DNA from: Novipirellula caenicola
GTDB lineage: Bacteria > Planctomycetota > Planctomycetia > Pirellulales > Pirellulaceae
Reading direction: 5' to 3'
DNA: 64,000 nt
Assembly (NCBI RefSeq): GCF_039545035.1
Contig: NZ_BAABRO010000001.1
Span: 558,001-622,000 of the forward strand
Both the position numbers and the translations under genes were made by a program. Every line of letters begins with the position of its first letter. Positions within the stretch are counted from its first letter, which is position 1. Below the pieces are notes generated by a model. That model did no database searches, was not told where the DNA came from, and saw only the letters and a list, made by a program, of their open reading frames with translations. Of this stretch, positions 37,201-47,700 are shown piece by piece.

Positions 37201-38647
37201 CTTCGCTTTCGGCCACGATCCGTCGTTCGGATTCGCGTTGGCTGCGAATCGCTTCGAGTTCGCGTGTGATCTCTTCCAAACGCGCTTCCGCCTCGGCACG
37301 GAGCGACTCGCTCTTGGCCCGCTCTTGGATCGCTTCGTCGCGAGACGCTTCGAGTTCGCGTTGGATCCGGCGATGCTCTTCGCGGTTTTGGACCTCTTCG
37401 CGAGTCAGCACCTCTTGGTTTGCCGAGAGCATTTCAAGTTGTTCGTTCAACTTGTTGAACTGCTCACGCATGCGATGAATCGCATCGGTCGCGGTCTTGG
37501 CCTGCTGTTGCGACTGAGTCAGTTGTCGCGCAGCTTCTTCGACTTGGCGGCGATAATTGTCCTCGAGACTTTTGAATTCGATCTCTCGCTTGGCCAACAT
37601 TCGCTGATTGGATTCATTTTCTTCGAGCAATCGCGCCACTTCGGCCTTCTTCTGCTCGTACTTGGTTTGAATCGTTCGCGCGTTGGATTCTTCCGACAAC
37701 AATCGGGCTTCGCGTTTGTAGAGGTCTTCGGCGCGAGACCACAATTCGGTCTCACGACCACGCAGCTCGTGTTCACGCTGCGAGCAATGAGATTCACGAC
37801 GCTCGCATTCCTCTTGACGTTTTCGCCATTGTTGGACTTCACGACGCAGCTGTTCTCGCCATGCAGCGTCCTCGGCCATGGGCACGTTGGGTGCAAAATC
37901 GCGTCGCGGCGTCGACGGAGCCGTGGTCATTCCCAGCGGCGAAGTCGGCCGAGACGAAGGGTAGACGCCGGCAGCGATCGTGCTATCGAGCTGTCCAAGA
38001 TGGGCAATGTCGCGGGGGTTGCCGCTGCGGTCATTCGACGCCGCAATCGACGTGGTGACGCTGCGGTGGTGGAAACGGTCTGACGTGATCGATTGAGTAC
38101 TGGTTTTGGTCGAAGCCAGCAACTCGAATTGATAGTTGCCGAGCCGCATCACGTCGCCGACGCTCAGCCTTGCTTCGGTCGTTCGTACGTGATTGACTTC
38201 GATCGGCACCGAGTAGGCACGAACAAGGATCTGATTGGCATCGCGGATCAACACCGCGTGCATCGGCCGCAGTGATCGATCGCCCAGCTGCACCGAACAT
38301 CCGTGGGCGCTACCGAAGGTGTAACGGTTGCCGGTCAATCGCAAACGACGAACGGGCGAACCGGCGCTGATCACGCGGAATTCCATCGCCTCGGTTTCAT
38401 CCGGCTTGCTTAGCAGACTCGTGCCCGACGCGGCCAGCGACGGAACTTGCCCCGAACTGACATCCAGTGTTTCGTAAGGAAACGCCAACTGGTCCTCGAT
38501 CGTTTGCTGCGAGCGGAACAGCGAAGACGCGTCGCGAGGCTTCGCGGAATCCGCGTGCGACGCCGTGGACGATTCTTCTACCAAAGAACCAAAAGCGTAG
38601 TCGTCATTTGGAAAGGGAGCTGTATCGCTCGTGTGATCGGAATTCAC
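34244..38647 (-). CDS. Giant FHA-like, coiled-coil, acidic, membrane-anchored protein
   Basis: A 1467-residue protein. Residues about 88-178 resemble an FHA domain (LRLTGNRYTFGSAHGCSVQL, then SLRPMHAVLI), but the usual GR and Ser of the phosphothreonine pocket are GS and LRP. Residues about 262-635 form a long coiled coil rich in Arg, Glu and Gln. Residues about 640-1260 are extremely acidic low complexity (Asp, Ser, Glu). Two membrane segments lie near 1372-1407, then a charged C-terminal helix. The GTG start at 38647 has AAGGGA eight bases upstream. It may be a membrane-tethered scaffold. Overlaps DUF202 by four bases. Confidence 0.75.
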   Translation of the reverse strand: MNSDHTSDTAPFPNDDYAFGSLVEESSTASHADSAKPRDASSLFRSQQTIEDQLAFPYETLDVSSGQVPSLAASGTSLLSKPDETEAMEFRVISAGSPVRRLRLTGNRYTFGSAHGCSVQLGDRSLRPMHAVLIRDANQILVRAYSVPIEVNHVRTTEARLSVGDVMRLGNYQFELLASTKTSTQSITSDRFHHRSVTTSIAASNDRSGNPRDIAHLGQLDSTIAAGVYPSSRPTSPLGMTTAPSTPRRDFAPNVPMAEDAAWREQLRREVQQWRKRQEECERRESHCSQREHELRGRETELWSRAEDLYKREARLLSEESNARTIQTKYEQKKAEVARLLEENESNQRMLAKREIEFKSLEDNYRRQVEEAARQLTQSQQQAKTATDAIHRMREQFNKLNEQLEMLSANQEVLTREEVQNREEHRRIQRELEASRDEAIQERAKSESLRAEAEARLEEITRELEAIRSQRESERRIVAESEVVAQQLRDQIEELQQTVVRASEESSELRNNYGEARETIQQLETMLAENGERHEADRNSWLAEAEQLHQSVEALSVELANAHRELAELRDVNNEVTHRIDEIAKQRDQALAEIQVRPTSEAFDLVSAELGATTEQLSRMRAQYEEAIAELQDAFADRPSPAYDTPPSKSSSLSPYPALGLTPSSDNRLDNPLDVSPLSRISEADNEEASVIEAESSSETDLDDHRELAGSSSSETPSDDWVDHDAVGFEAGEEPTFDDTFGNSEQTDSESMSAYDVDNEAWPTYETPALQDREPLDHESAAAPGEQAQWLIEESTDAVESSVDDALEGVAESLTENSSDAVDRDSSVDEDHVVDDESVLEERPAAEEVTSSVWGTPSELLRDEPASEPTNETNGDARLEEDSVDLQSEASPSVSWATPSQLLDESATAGDSPQNASYDDGEDRAYDEDDDTDVSVSTWKTPSQLIDEEVAVATDSDSVDEDVVAMDDDTAEHAVDESSEVENIWSSLHSDYQRDDSSQYDDSAEHHDAEDNLESDHDHEAEALSDDQDDNVDDPYASMGSLASQLIQDIEADNASYESQPWDHRDAAHDADDSDDVHSPTGYDESSEPGEEVEVTSMFGEVEALDHDSQSESDDSYDEPALESDAVEHTRAWSYQDSQDAIDDEASVEDAMLNQSSVDALDAASDARIDSGERFDDHPSTDDVEDHDAAATDGSGEYGIEEHHRDPYNLGESDQEEIDEDAAVADDATVMSSETVVSDTQSTASQDAEDDEDSIEAYMNRLLKRVQGESTQPTESKTVSKSTQASTSVTDTRSSATATALGTTTAVATTVEADDSAYIDPDEPMVPRSQAPEKTSNLSAMRELANQSARNAISRSTRVQTRDTQIKAMSKFAQTGVAILCAVAMIMFTTWSLRYIAAIAIVVIGFVCFNEGIVLLSEAKKRLKAIEEDAAREQEQSGPTEEELKEQAEMAARLEAKLDLAVKPKKS

Positions 38648-39468
38648 CGTTCATGTCCCTTGCATCGTGGTATTAGCTAGTGGTTCGCAATTGCACTAGG
38701 TCCTGATCAATTCAGGCCACCGGATGGCAAGACTCCGCAAATTGAGAGTGAAGATCCGCATGCAATTGCTGGCAAACAGGGCGTACAGGGGTCCCCCCCC
38801 GGGGTCGCTTTGGGTTTGCACTGTATCTTCTTCGGATGTGAGGACTTATTACGGTTAATCTAATCGTGACGACGATGCCAATTTTATTGATTATCCCTTC
38901 GGTTGCCCGCCAAATTGGCAGCCAGCTCGGATTTGCTCAAGTGTGCAGCACACTTTGACCTAATACGCACCGCAAATGTCCTACGAAACGAAAATTCTAT
39001 CGGGGGGCACGGACACGCTAAAACCGCTGTAATCGCGACTCGAAAGGGCGTGGAAGGATGAAAATGCTAGGAAATCAAATTCGGGAGGAAGACAATTTAG
39101 CCAAGCTTTCTATGATTGGGTCGAACTAAAGCCAGACCCGATAATTCGCTGAACTTTCGGAACGAAATGTGCGTAAAGGCGGGTTGAACCACTCAATCCC
39201 AATTATTTTGTGAGACACATCGTCGTTATCCGGTCCATTTATGGGTATCCTATGCCACCCACTGCTGCGGTTTGGTCGCATTGTTTGGCAGGGAACCGCA
39301 ATATGACGCTGGAACCGGACAGACAATCGATCGCAAAAGCCCGATGCAAACGCGTTGGCGGGGCGGAGGACCGAGATGATCCACAGCAGTGATTAGCGAG
39401 TTTGGAGTTAGCCAATACGGTGCATCCACATTTAGGGCGCATCGATCCTATAGAGCGAGGTTACGAAG
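38648..39468. other. Intergenic region between FHA-like and DksA-like genes
   Basis: These 821 bases between two divergent genes hold no supported ORF. There is one run of eight Cs followed by GGGG near 38791-38802 that can form a short hairpin. The stretch before 39469 should hold the DksA-like promoter, but I cannot point to a clear consensus. AT content is higher than average around 38840-39000. Confidence 0.4.
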
Positions 39469-39882
39469 ATGCCACGAAAAGACGCGTTGTTAAAGCTCCG
39501 AGAAAATCTGATCCGTCGCCGCGATGCATTAAGTCGTGCTTTGGCGGGTGACTTGAGCTTGTTGCAAGAGCTGCATCAACAAAAGACCGGTGACGTGCTT
39601 GACGCCGCAGCGGACACGATGCAAGACGAACTCAACAGCCAGCTGTTGGAAGTGGAAAGCCGCGAGCTGAGCGCAATCGAAGAAGCGATCATGCGAATGG
39701 AACAGGGTGGATATGGGGATTGTGTCGATTGCGGCAAACCGATTCCATTGACCCGTCTTCGTGCGATTCCATACGCAACCGAATGCATCGCATGCCGACG
39801 TAAATCCGAAATGTCCAGCGGCGCAGCCGGTGCGGTCAGTTGGAACCGAGTCTTCGAAGATGCCGAAGTCGACTCGGTCTAG
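39469..39882 (+). CDS. DksA/TraR-type zinc-finger protein
   Basis: A 137-residue protein. A helical hairpin (about 1-75: KLRENLIRRRDALSRALAGD to LEVESRELSAIEEAIMRM) is followed by a C4 zinc finger with Cys pairs in YGDCVDCGKPIPLTRL and ATECIACRRK. This is the layout of DksA/TraR proteins that enter the RNA-polymerase secondary channel, usually with ppGpp. Acidic residues at the coiled-coil tip (GDVLDAAADTMQDEL) could serve as in DksA. The gene is followed by a clear terminator. It is more general-TraR-like than true DksA, so I leave the symbol blank. Confidence 0.9.
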   Translation: MPRKDALLKLRENLIRRRDALSRALAGDLSLLQELHQQKTGDVLDAAADTMQDELNSQLLEVESRELSAIEEAIMRMEQGGYGDCVDCGKPIPLTRLRAIPYATECIACRRKSEMSSGAAGAVSWNRVFEDAEVDSV

Positions 39883-39972
39883 CATGGCAAATTTAAGTCG
39901 CGGTGGTTGAAATTGATCCGGCCCTAGCGGTCGTGACAATTTGATTACCGAATTTGTGGATTGTAACCTTAG

Positions 39973-39996
39973 ACGGCCGGACGAATGTTCGGCCGT
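39973..39996 (+). terminator. Intrinsic terminator after the DksA-like gene
   Basis: ACGGCCGGAC pairs with GTTCGGCCGT (one G-T) around the loop GAAT and is followed by six Ts (39996-40001). Good geometry. Confidence 0.9.
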
Positions 39997-40166
39997 TTTT
40001 TAATGCGCCGAGAGTACTAGTTCTGACGTATGAAGCGCACAGGGATGCCAGCAAATGAAGGAACAAAGCTCGCGCCCCCCCGAGGTCGATGCATACAATC
40101 ACGTCGGCACCTCTCCATGCGATGACGTTCACCCATTATCGGCTCCTTCCAATCCCATACGACGCC

Positions 40167-41558
40167 ATGAATCCAACCTCTTATCCTGCTGCGGAGACGG
40201 TTCGACACCCGACCGTTGCTGATCGTCGTTCTTGTCTCGCTCAGATGTGTGGTCAGGTATTGCCACGACGAACATCGTTGGTGGCGAGCATGGCGTGCGC
40301 GTTGGCATTTGGGATAACGTCCATTGGATTCGCACAGAACCCCACGATCATCAAACGCTCAATCGACTTCAGCCCTAAGTCGCCTTCGTACAGTGCCACC
40401 GATAGCGTGCCGACGCCACCCCATTTTTCAGGGCGTGAGTTTTCGGGGCGTGATTCTGCATCCCGGTCCGAGTCCGGCTACGCAGCCGATTCGGCTTATC
40501 AAGAGAACCGCTCGGTCAGCGTTCGTCGCCCATCGCTTGACGAGTCGACCGAACCGCTGATCGAAGATCAACGCGAACGTTTGTTCGATGAGCTGGCCGA
40601 AGAGTTCAGCATGTTCGATCGGTTAGGCAACCTCGTTCGCCGTGTGTCCACGTTGGTCAAACCCAGCGTGATCCATATCGAAGCTCACAAAACTGAAAAG
40701 AACGAATCCTACGACGAAGCCGGCGCCGGCGTTGTATTGCGGATCAACAATGAAACTTGGGTGATGACCAATCGGCACGTGATCGTCAGCGCCAGCCCAA
40801 AGCAGATCTTGTTGCGGACCAGCGATGGCCGCGAGTTTCATCCGGTCAAAGTTTTGTCAGACCCCAGCACCGATGTAGCGGTGATGAAGGTCAACGGTAT
40901 CGACTTGCCGGCTGCGCGATTGGGTGATAGCGATTCGACCGAGATCGGCGATTTTGTGATTGCGATCGGCAGCCCCTTTGGGCTCAGCCACTCGGTCACG
41001 TTCGGCATCCTCAGTGCTAAGGGGCGTCGCGATTTATCACTTGGCGAACAACGCATTGATTTGCAGGATTTCTTTCAAACCGATGCGGCGATCAATCCGG
41101 GCAATAGCGGTGGTCCGCTGTTGAATCTGCGTGGCGAAGTTGTCGCGTTGAACACCGCGATTGCCAGCAGCAGTGGCGGCAGCGAGGGGATCGGGTTCGC
41201 GATCCCGATGAACATGGCCATCAAAGTCGCCGATCAATTGGTTCGCAACGGACATCTCCGGCGCGGTTACTTGGGCGTGACTCTTGACCCTGATTTTTCC
41301 GTCGCGGACCTTGCCGCCGCAGGTTACCGAGAAAAAGGAGGGGCGCTGGTGAAGAACGTTCGGCCTGGTTCGCCAGCCGAATTGGCTCACCTGCAGCGTG
41401 GCGACATCATCGTCGAATTTGACGGCAGCCCGGTGGAGAACGATGACCACTTGGTCGCTCGCGTCGGTTTGACTCCGATCGGTTCAAGCATTCCGATGAT
41501 CATCTATCGTGATGGCAAGCGATACCGAACCGCGGTAACGTTGACGGATATGAATTAG
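40167..41558 (+). CDS. HtrA/Deg-type serine protease with one PDZ domain
   Basis: A protein of about 463 residues. A cytoplasmic lead and a signal segment (SLVASMACALAFGITSIGFA) precede a Ser/Pro-rich linker. The trypsin-like domain has His in VMTNRHVIV (about residue 204), Asp in STDVAVMKV (about 236) and Ser in NPGNSGGPLLNL (about 314), so the triad is intact. A single PDZ domain starts at about YLGVTLDPDFS and includes GSPAELAHLQRGDIIVEFDG. It should degrade or refold damaged envelope proteins. The ATG at 40167 is chosen; an earlier ATG at 40089 adds 26 residues and has GAGG only three bases upstream. Confidence 0.93.
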   Translation: MNPTSYPAAETVRHPTVADRRSCLAQMCGQVLPRRTSLVASMACALAFGITSIGFAQNPTIIKRSIDFSPKSPSYSATDSVPTPPHFSGREFSGRDSASRSESGYAADSAYQENRSVSVRRPSLDESTEPLIEDQRERLFDELAEEFSMFDRLGNLVRRVSTLVKPSVIHIEAHKTEKNESYDEAGAGVVLRINNETWVMTNRHVIVSASPKQILLRTSDGREFHPVKVLSDPSTDVAVMKVNGIDLPAARLGDSDSTEIGDFVIAIGSPFGLSHSVTFGILSAKGRRDLSLGEQRIDLQDFFQTDAAINPGNSGGPLLNLRGEVVALNTAIASSSGGSEGIGFAIPMNMAIKVADQLVRNGHLRRGYLGVTLDPDFSVADLAAAGYREKGGALVKNVRPGSPAELAHLQRGDIIVEFDGSPVENDDHLVARVGLTPIGSSIPMIIYRDGKRYRTAVTLTDMN

Positions 41559-41659
41559 TCCGAAGACAATCGGGTCGCGTTTGCAGTTGGCACTTTGGGC
41601 CGAGTGCCGTGTGACACCGGGTAATGCGTGCGTGGGCCCCGGCCGCTGACGCGTCGCGG

Positions 41660-41735
41660 CTCGATCGACCGCCCGCAAGCCGTTCGGTGGCGGCGAGCAA
41701 AACGCTTAACATTCACCAGGCGGCTTGCGCCGCTA
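41660..41735. repeat. REP-like element (copy 2)
   Basis: CGCAAGCC (41674-41681) and GGCTTGCG (41722-41729) are inverted. Between them CGGTGGCGGCGAGCAAAACG (41685-41704) matches copy 1 (33831-33850) at 17 of 20 bases. The end CGCCGCTA also matches the terminal repeat of copy 1, but the left arm is incomplete. It lies in the gap between htrA-like and yidC genes, again in non-coding DNA. Confidence 0.7.
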
Positions 41736-41757
41736 AAACAATCCGACCGCTTTGCGA

Positions 41758-44238
41758 CTATCGCTTCTTCTTCAGATCGGGACGGCGACGTTTGTTGGGT
41801 CGCTCGATCGGTTCTTCGGGCTTGTTGACTTGATTGCGAATGCGATCGGCCAGCGTCAACGGTTTGTCCTTCTTTTCGGTCGGAACCGCGGTGCCATCGA
41901 TCACGCCAAGATCAAAGTGCTTCTTATCGGGCAACGTCTTCTTGACCAAAATCCGTTCGCAAATCCCCCACAAACTACTGGTGATAAAGTAGATACAGAG
42001 ACCGGCAGGGACCCGAAAGAAAAACAATCCCATCATCAAGGTCATGATGTTCATCATTTTCTGCGTCATCGCAGTCTGCTCGTCCGTCGCAGGCGGCATG
42101 AACATCTTTTGCTGCAACAGGAACAAGCCGACCACAAATACAGGCAGCACATTGAAATAGGGCCCGAGCCAACCGGTGCCACGGCCGGACAAATAATCCC
42201 ACAGCCAATCGCCCCAATAGGCCGCCATATCGGGGCCCGCCAAGTTGGACGCCCAGCTTGTCGCCGACGAGACCGCCTTTTGACGAAGCTCGATGTCGAC
42301 CGACAAGGCTCGGTACAACCCGATAAAGATCGGCAACTGCAGGAACATCGGCAAACAACCGGCCATCGGATTAAAACCCACCCGAGCCTGCAGTTCACGC
42401 TGGGCCTTCAAGCGGCCTTCCATGTCGTCTTTGTATTTTTCGGAGATCTTCTTCAGCTCAGGTGCCAACTCCTGCATCCGCTGTGCATTGATGGCCGCTT
42501 TGCGGCTCAGCGGAAACATCAATCCCCGCACCAACACGGTCAACAAAATGATCGCAACTGCATAGTTTCCGACCACACCGCCGATGATGTGCAGCAATCC
42601 AGCCAACAAACGAGCGAACGGAGAAAACCAACCGTAATAGATGGTGTCGCCCAAACCATATTCTTCAACCACGTCCGGGTCCTTGGGGCCGGCGAACAGA
42701 CGCAGCGTCTGCGTCAAGGATTCGCCCGGCTTGACCGTGCTGACGTTGCTGGTCAGATAAAAGGTCGTGTTGACGGCTCGTTCTTTGTGGCGTGGGATCT
42801 GATCGGCATCCGCCACAATCCCCGCTGAAACGCGTTGCATTTCAGTAAACGCCTTCTTGCCAGCTTCGGGTAGATAAGCGGCAACGAAGTACTGCGCATC
42901 GACGGCGACGTACTTCAGCGATTGGGTGCTGACATCCGAGTCGGGCGAATAGATCGACTGATCCGGATCTTCGGGCTGCTTCTTGGCAAGCTTCAACAGA
43001 TCGTAACCGCTCAGCAATTCGTGCCGATTTGCGACACTGGTGTATACGATATCGCGAGCCGCCGCTCCGCTGAAATTGGGGCTAATCTTGTTGCTGTACC
43101 ACCAACCCTCTAACGTCAAACCGTTGGGGCCATGAAGCCGGTAGGCAACATCTTGAGGCTGATCGCCTTTGTTCTCGATCTGAATCCCCATATCGATCAC
43201 GTAGCTGGCTTTGGCTAGACGATAGCTGCGAACCAATTCCAGCGGTTGCCCTTTGGCTTTGTCGAGTTCTTCGCCGCTGAGCTGCAAACGAAAACGCAAC
43301 TCGTCGACATCGCTCAGCGCGACGCCCGCAGACTTGTCTCTGTTGTCGATCGACCACACCAAGCTGGCAGGATCCGCGATGCCTTTGATCGCTTCGTCGC
43401 CGACCAAAATCCCTTTGCGATTGACCTGGGCCAACGTTAGCAAACAGGACAACTCGGAATAGTTACCAATCACTTCGTCTGCACCACCATCGCGTGCCAA
43501 ACGAATCAAATCCAATGGGTGTTCGCTCAGTTTGACGGTAACCGTTTGCGGCGTTAGCGAATCGTCGCCCGAATTGTCCGAATCGCCGGATGCCGCCGCG
43601 CCGGAGCGATGCAGCAGTTCGACTTTGACCGATTCACCCGGTTTGGTTTTCACCAAGGCAGCATCGATGTCGTTACGGCGGACAATCGGTTTGCCATTGA
43701 TTTTGGTAATGATGTCGCCCACCTGCAGCCCAGCGAGCTGAGCCGGAGTCCCTGGCCCCACCACATTGACGCGGACGCCGTCGACCGATTCGGCGGGCGT
43801 CGCGGCCAAGTAGCCGATGTACCCGCTGCGGATGTCGACGCGGCGATACTTCAGTTTGCCGTTTTCTTCGCGCTGAACCAATTCGATCCGCTCAATCGCA
43901 CCGCCACGACTGTTCAGCGTGACCAACATCGAGTAGCCCGCCTTGGGGTCCATCGATCCCAGCGTCACCCACTGGGGCGTCTTGGGACGCTCGGGAGTCG
44001 CGTCGGCGGCAGTTTCCTCGGCGGTGTCGGCATCGTCGCTCGATTCGGCGTCGCTACGATCCGGGTCCACCACGGATTCCTCATCTGCTTCCTGATCGTC
44101 TTCATCCAGCGGTGCGGCAACCTGCTGTTTGTCCTTGGCGATCGGTTGAGGCGGAGGCAGTACCCAATGCCGCAACGACATGTAGATGACCAAGAATGCT
44201 GTGGAGTAGATAATGAAAGTGAGTAGACGCCGTTCCAC
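41758..44238 (-). CDS. yidC: Membrane protein insertase YidC with inserted PDZ-like domain
   Basis: An insertase of about 826 residues; E. coli YidC has 548. The GTG at 44238 gives VERRLLTF, the usual YidC N-terminus (a longer frame begins with TTG at 44253). TM1 is followed by an acidic linker (about 40-90) and the periplasmic beta domain. Within it, about residues 138-238, lies a PDZ-like domain with [20 protein letters not shown] and [16 protein letters not shown]. The conserved hydrophilic core is [16 protein letters not shown], then [20 protein letters not shown] and [15 protein letters not shown]. The tail is basic ([12 protein letters not shown]), as expected for ribosome binding. Confidence 0.93.
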   Translation of the reverse strand: MERRLLTFIIYSTAFLVIYMSLRHWVLPPPQPIAKDKQQVAAPLDEDDQEADEESVVDPDRSDAESSDDADTAEETAADATPERPKTPQWVTLGSMDPKAGYSMLVTLNSRGGAIERIELVQREENGKLKYRRVDIRSGYIGYLAATPAESVDGVRVNVVGPGTPAQLAGLQVGDIITKINGKPIVRRNDIDAALVKTKPGESVKVELLHRSGAAASGDSDNSGDDSLTPQTVTVKLSEHPLDLIRLARDGGADEVIGNYSELSCLLTLAQVNRKGILVGDEAIKGIADPASLVWSIDNRDKSAGVALSDVDELRFRLQLSGEELDKAKGQPLELVRSYRLAKASYVIDMGIQIENKGDQPQDVAYRLHGPNGLTLEGWWYSNKISPNFSGAAARDIVYTSVANRHELLSGYDLLKLAKKQPEDPDQSIYSPDSDVSTQSLKYVAVDAQYFVAAYLPEAGKKAFTEMQRVSAGIVADADQIPRHKERAVNTTFYLTSNVSTVKPGESLTQTLRLFAGPKDPDVVEEYGLGDTIYYGWFSPFARLLAGLLHIIGGVVGNYAVAIILLTVLVRGLMFPLSRKAAINAQRMQELAPELKKISEKYKDDMEGRLKAQRELQARVGFNPMAGCLPMFLQLPIFIGLYRALSVDIELRQKAVSSATSWASNLAGPDMAAYWGDWLWDYLSGRGTGWLGPYFNVLPVFVVGLFLLQQKMFMPPATDEQTAMTQKMMNIMTLMMGLFFFRVPAGLCIYFITSSLWGICERILVKKTLPDKKHFDLGVIDGTAVPTEKKDKPLTLADRIRNQVNKPEEPIERPNKRRRPDLKKKR

Positions 44239-44724
44239 AGTGATTGCCAGCAAAAGAGGAAATGGGGAGAGGTAGTTCGCGAGAGTTTGCGTGTAAACCC
44301 TCTATTCTGGCAGTGTTTTTAAATCTTGGGAAGGCGAACGAAAACGTTTTGCGGGAATGGGTTGCAGCGACGGGACGCAAAATACGAACGACCGGCAAAT
44401 AATTTGCCGAAAACGACCCCGCCTCGATAATATGGGAACAATTCGGACGAGTTTTTCGTCCTATTGAAACAGTACAGCCCCTCATCACCCTCTGCCTTGC
44501 TAGGCAATCCCCGTTCGACTCAAAGCCACAGACGAAGCACGCCCCCCACAGTACCGGTTTGGTAAACCTTGCGGGTTGTACCGAATTTTTTCGTCTTAAC
44601 GGCTGTAACTGGTCGACGAGTAACCGATGAATGGGCCCGATACATGGGCCATGTCCAGCCGGAATCCATTCCTGCTGAGCCATGACCGCCCGCTATTTTT
44701 TGCACTTGCCGCCTGAGAGAACTG
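44239..44724. other. Divergent intergenic region yidC / giant surface protein
   Basis: In these 486 bases I see no gene. GGACGA/TCGTCC (44445-44461) makes a short hairpin, and GGTTT-GG-TAAACC is a second small palindrome near 44558. Promoters for both neighbours should be here, but are not identified. Confidence 0.4.
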
Positions 44725-47700
44725 ATGCGACGCAACTCCGAGAACCGCTCGAATTCCTCCGAGAACCGCTCTAGCGCCGTAAACCAACCGCAAAAACGAC
44801 GTCGTGGCATGCTTCGCGAGCTTTTGACTCATTTCCGCTCGGCGAACGAGACGTCAGTCTCGGCAAAACGAGGCCGACTGCTACTGGAATCGCTCGAACA
44901 GCGACAATTGATGGCGGGCGACGTCGAATTGATGTCAACCGACGGCATGACCGACTCGTCGTATAGCACGCTCGCCTCGCAAACCGGCAGCATTGCATCC
45001 CAGACGGGAAGCAGCGTGTCACGAGCCGCCGAAGGCGAATTAAAAGCCGATTTGGTGCAATTTGCAAAGGATTTGAAAGACGCCGGCGTGATCATGTACG
45101 GCGCCGAATGGTGCCCGATATGCACCGAACAAAAACAGTTGTTCGAGGATGGCGGCAAGGAATTGCCCTTTATTGAGGTCACCAATGCCGACCGAACTCC
45201 CTCGCAATTGGCCATCGACGAAGGCATCACCAGCTATCCAACTTGGGAATTTCCCGATGGCACCCGGTTGGTGGGCGTCCAGTCACTTGCGACGCTTAGC
45301 GCGCGAAGCGGGGTAGCGATCCCACAAGGGGAAACCCCATCGTTTGATACGATCGGGAACAAAACGGTGCAAATTGGTGCTCCGCTGCACGTTCCTGTGG
45401 ACGCCTACGATCCCGATGGGGGCCCGTTGACCATCACGGTCAGCGTCGCGAATCCGGACCTATTGGAAGCGGTCGTCTTGTCGGGGAATCGATCGATTCG
45501 GATCGACATGGAAGGTTACGGCGACATGGTATTCGAATTGTTCGAGGACCGAGCGCCGACCGCAAGCGGGCGAGTGATCACGCTGGCCAATCAAAACTTC
45601 TACGACGGCATTCAATTCCACCGTGTGATTGACAACTTCGTGTTGCAGGGGGGCGATCCGACTGCAACCGGCACTGGCGGTTCGACGCTAGGTGATTTTG
45701 ACGATGATTTTCACCAAGACTTGATGCACACCGGATCGGGCGTGTTGTCGTACGCCAAAGCGGGCGACGACACCAATGATTCGCAGTTCTTCATCACCGA
45801 AGGCCCGCAGCGGTTCCTCGATTTCAACCACAGCGTGTTTGGCCAGCTTGTCGAAGGCGAAGACGTCCGCGAGGCAATCAGCGAACATGCCACCAACGCG
45901 AGCGACAAACCTACGACCGCGATCCGCATCACCAGCGTCGACGTGTTTGATGACACCGAAAATGCCGTCGTGATGCTCAAAGCCAAAGGCAACACCACGG
46001 GCACCACCAACGTCACCTACACCGTGACCGATGCACAGGGCCGTACCTATTCGGAAACCACCACCGTCAGCGTGATTGCGGACACGTCCAACAGTCAACC
46101 ATTTTTGAATGATGTCGCGGACCCTGCGGCAGTCCCCGCTGGGACCAACGCCACGCTGACGTTGTCGAGTGTCGACGTCGAAGGAGACGCGGTCACGTAT
46201 TTCGCTAGTTCACAAAACACCGCATCGGCCACCGCTACGGTCAATCCAACCACCGGCGTCGTCACGGTCACGCCCAAAGCCGGTTTCGTGGGAACCGTGC
46301 CCGTTTTGGTCGGCGTGCGTCCTGGGACTGGCGTGACGGGAAATTCATCAAGCGACATGGACACGCAGCTGGTGACATTCACCTTTGGCAGCGGCGAAAC
46401 GGTAGCCACGCCAACGGGCATCGACCTGAGTTCCACTCGCGATACGGGGGTTAGCAATACCGACAACATCACCAATGCGGGAACGTTGTCGTTTGTGGTT
46501 ACCGGAGTCACCTCGGGTGCAACCGTCGAATTGGTCAACACCGCAACGAACGCGGTGATCGGGGTGGGATCGGCAACCGGCACGACGGTCACGATCACAA
46601 CTAACAATATCGCCGCGTTGGGTGATGGCACCTACAACATCGCCGCACGCCAAACCATCAACGGTGTCACCAGCGAACGCACCGCGGGCATCAACGTGGT
46701 TTACGACACCGAGGCTCCAGGCAGCGTGGTCGGCACCGCGGCTACCCAAGCCAACGTGGGACGCGAATTCCGCACCGATTTGATCAGCAGCGAAGAAGGC
46801 TCGGGGCTGACGTACACGTTGACTTCGGCACCTGCCGGCGCGACCATTGTGGCGGCCACGGGCGAAGTCGTGTGGACACCAGCGGCATCGCAAACCGGCG
46901 ACAACACGTTTACGGTCGAATTAACTGATGCAGCGGGCAATGTTCGCACCGAATCGTTCAACGTCAATGTTGCCGGCCAACCGATCGCCGAGATCAAGTT
47001 GACGATCACCGATTTGCAGGGCCAACCGATTACTGCGGTCCAAGTGGGGCAAGAATTCAATTTGAACATGATCGGCGTTGATGCTCGCACCGGCGACGAT
47101 TTGGATGGGATCTTCGCCGCCTTTGCCGACATCTTGTTTGACAGTGATCTGATCCAACCCAAAGCGGGAACGTCGATTACGTTTAGTGATCGCTTTCCCA
47201 CCGTCCAAAAAGGAACGATTTCGGACGGTTTGATCGATGAACTCGGTGCGGCAACCGATCGTTTGACGCCCAGCGGATTGACGGACAGTTTGATTGCGAC
47301 GATTCGCATGGAAGCGTTGGCGACCGGATCGGTGAACATTCGCTCGGAACCCGCCGACGCGGCTGATAGTGAGGTGCTGTTGTACGGGAACGACAACCGT
47401 ATTTCCGCCGACGCGGTGGCCTATGGCAGCGTGCAGCTTGCGATCGGGCAAAACTTTACCGTCGCCGATGACAAAATCACGATCGCCGAAGACTCCGCGC
47501 CTTCGACTATCGATGTGCTGGCCAATGACAAAGTCATCAGCGGGACAGGATCGTTGACGTTGGTCTCGGTGACGCAGCCAACAAGCGGGGCGGCCGTCAG
47601 TGTCCAAAACGGGAAAGTCGCGTACCTGCTGGACAACAATTTTAACGGTGTCTTTGAATTCACCTATCGCGTTCGTGACGACCAAGGCATTCAAGAGGAT

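Noticed and set aside
36752-38083. 443-codon frame antisense to the FHA-like coiled coil
   Set aside because: Phe/Leu-rich mirror of a Glu/Gln/Arg-rich coiled coil; no independent evidence.
41752-42828. 358-codon frame antisense to yidC
   Set aside because: Overlaps the conserved YidC core, with no protein character.
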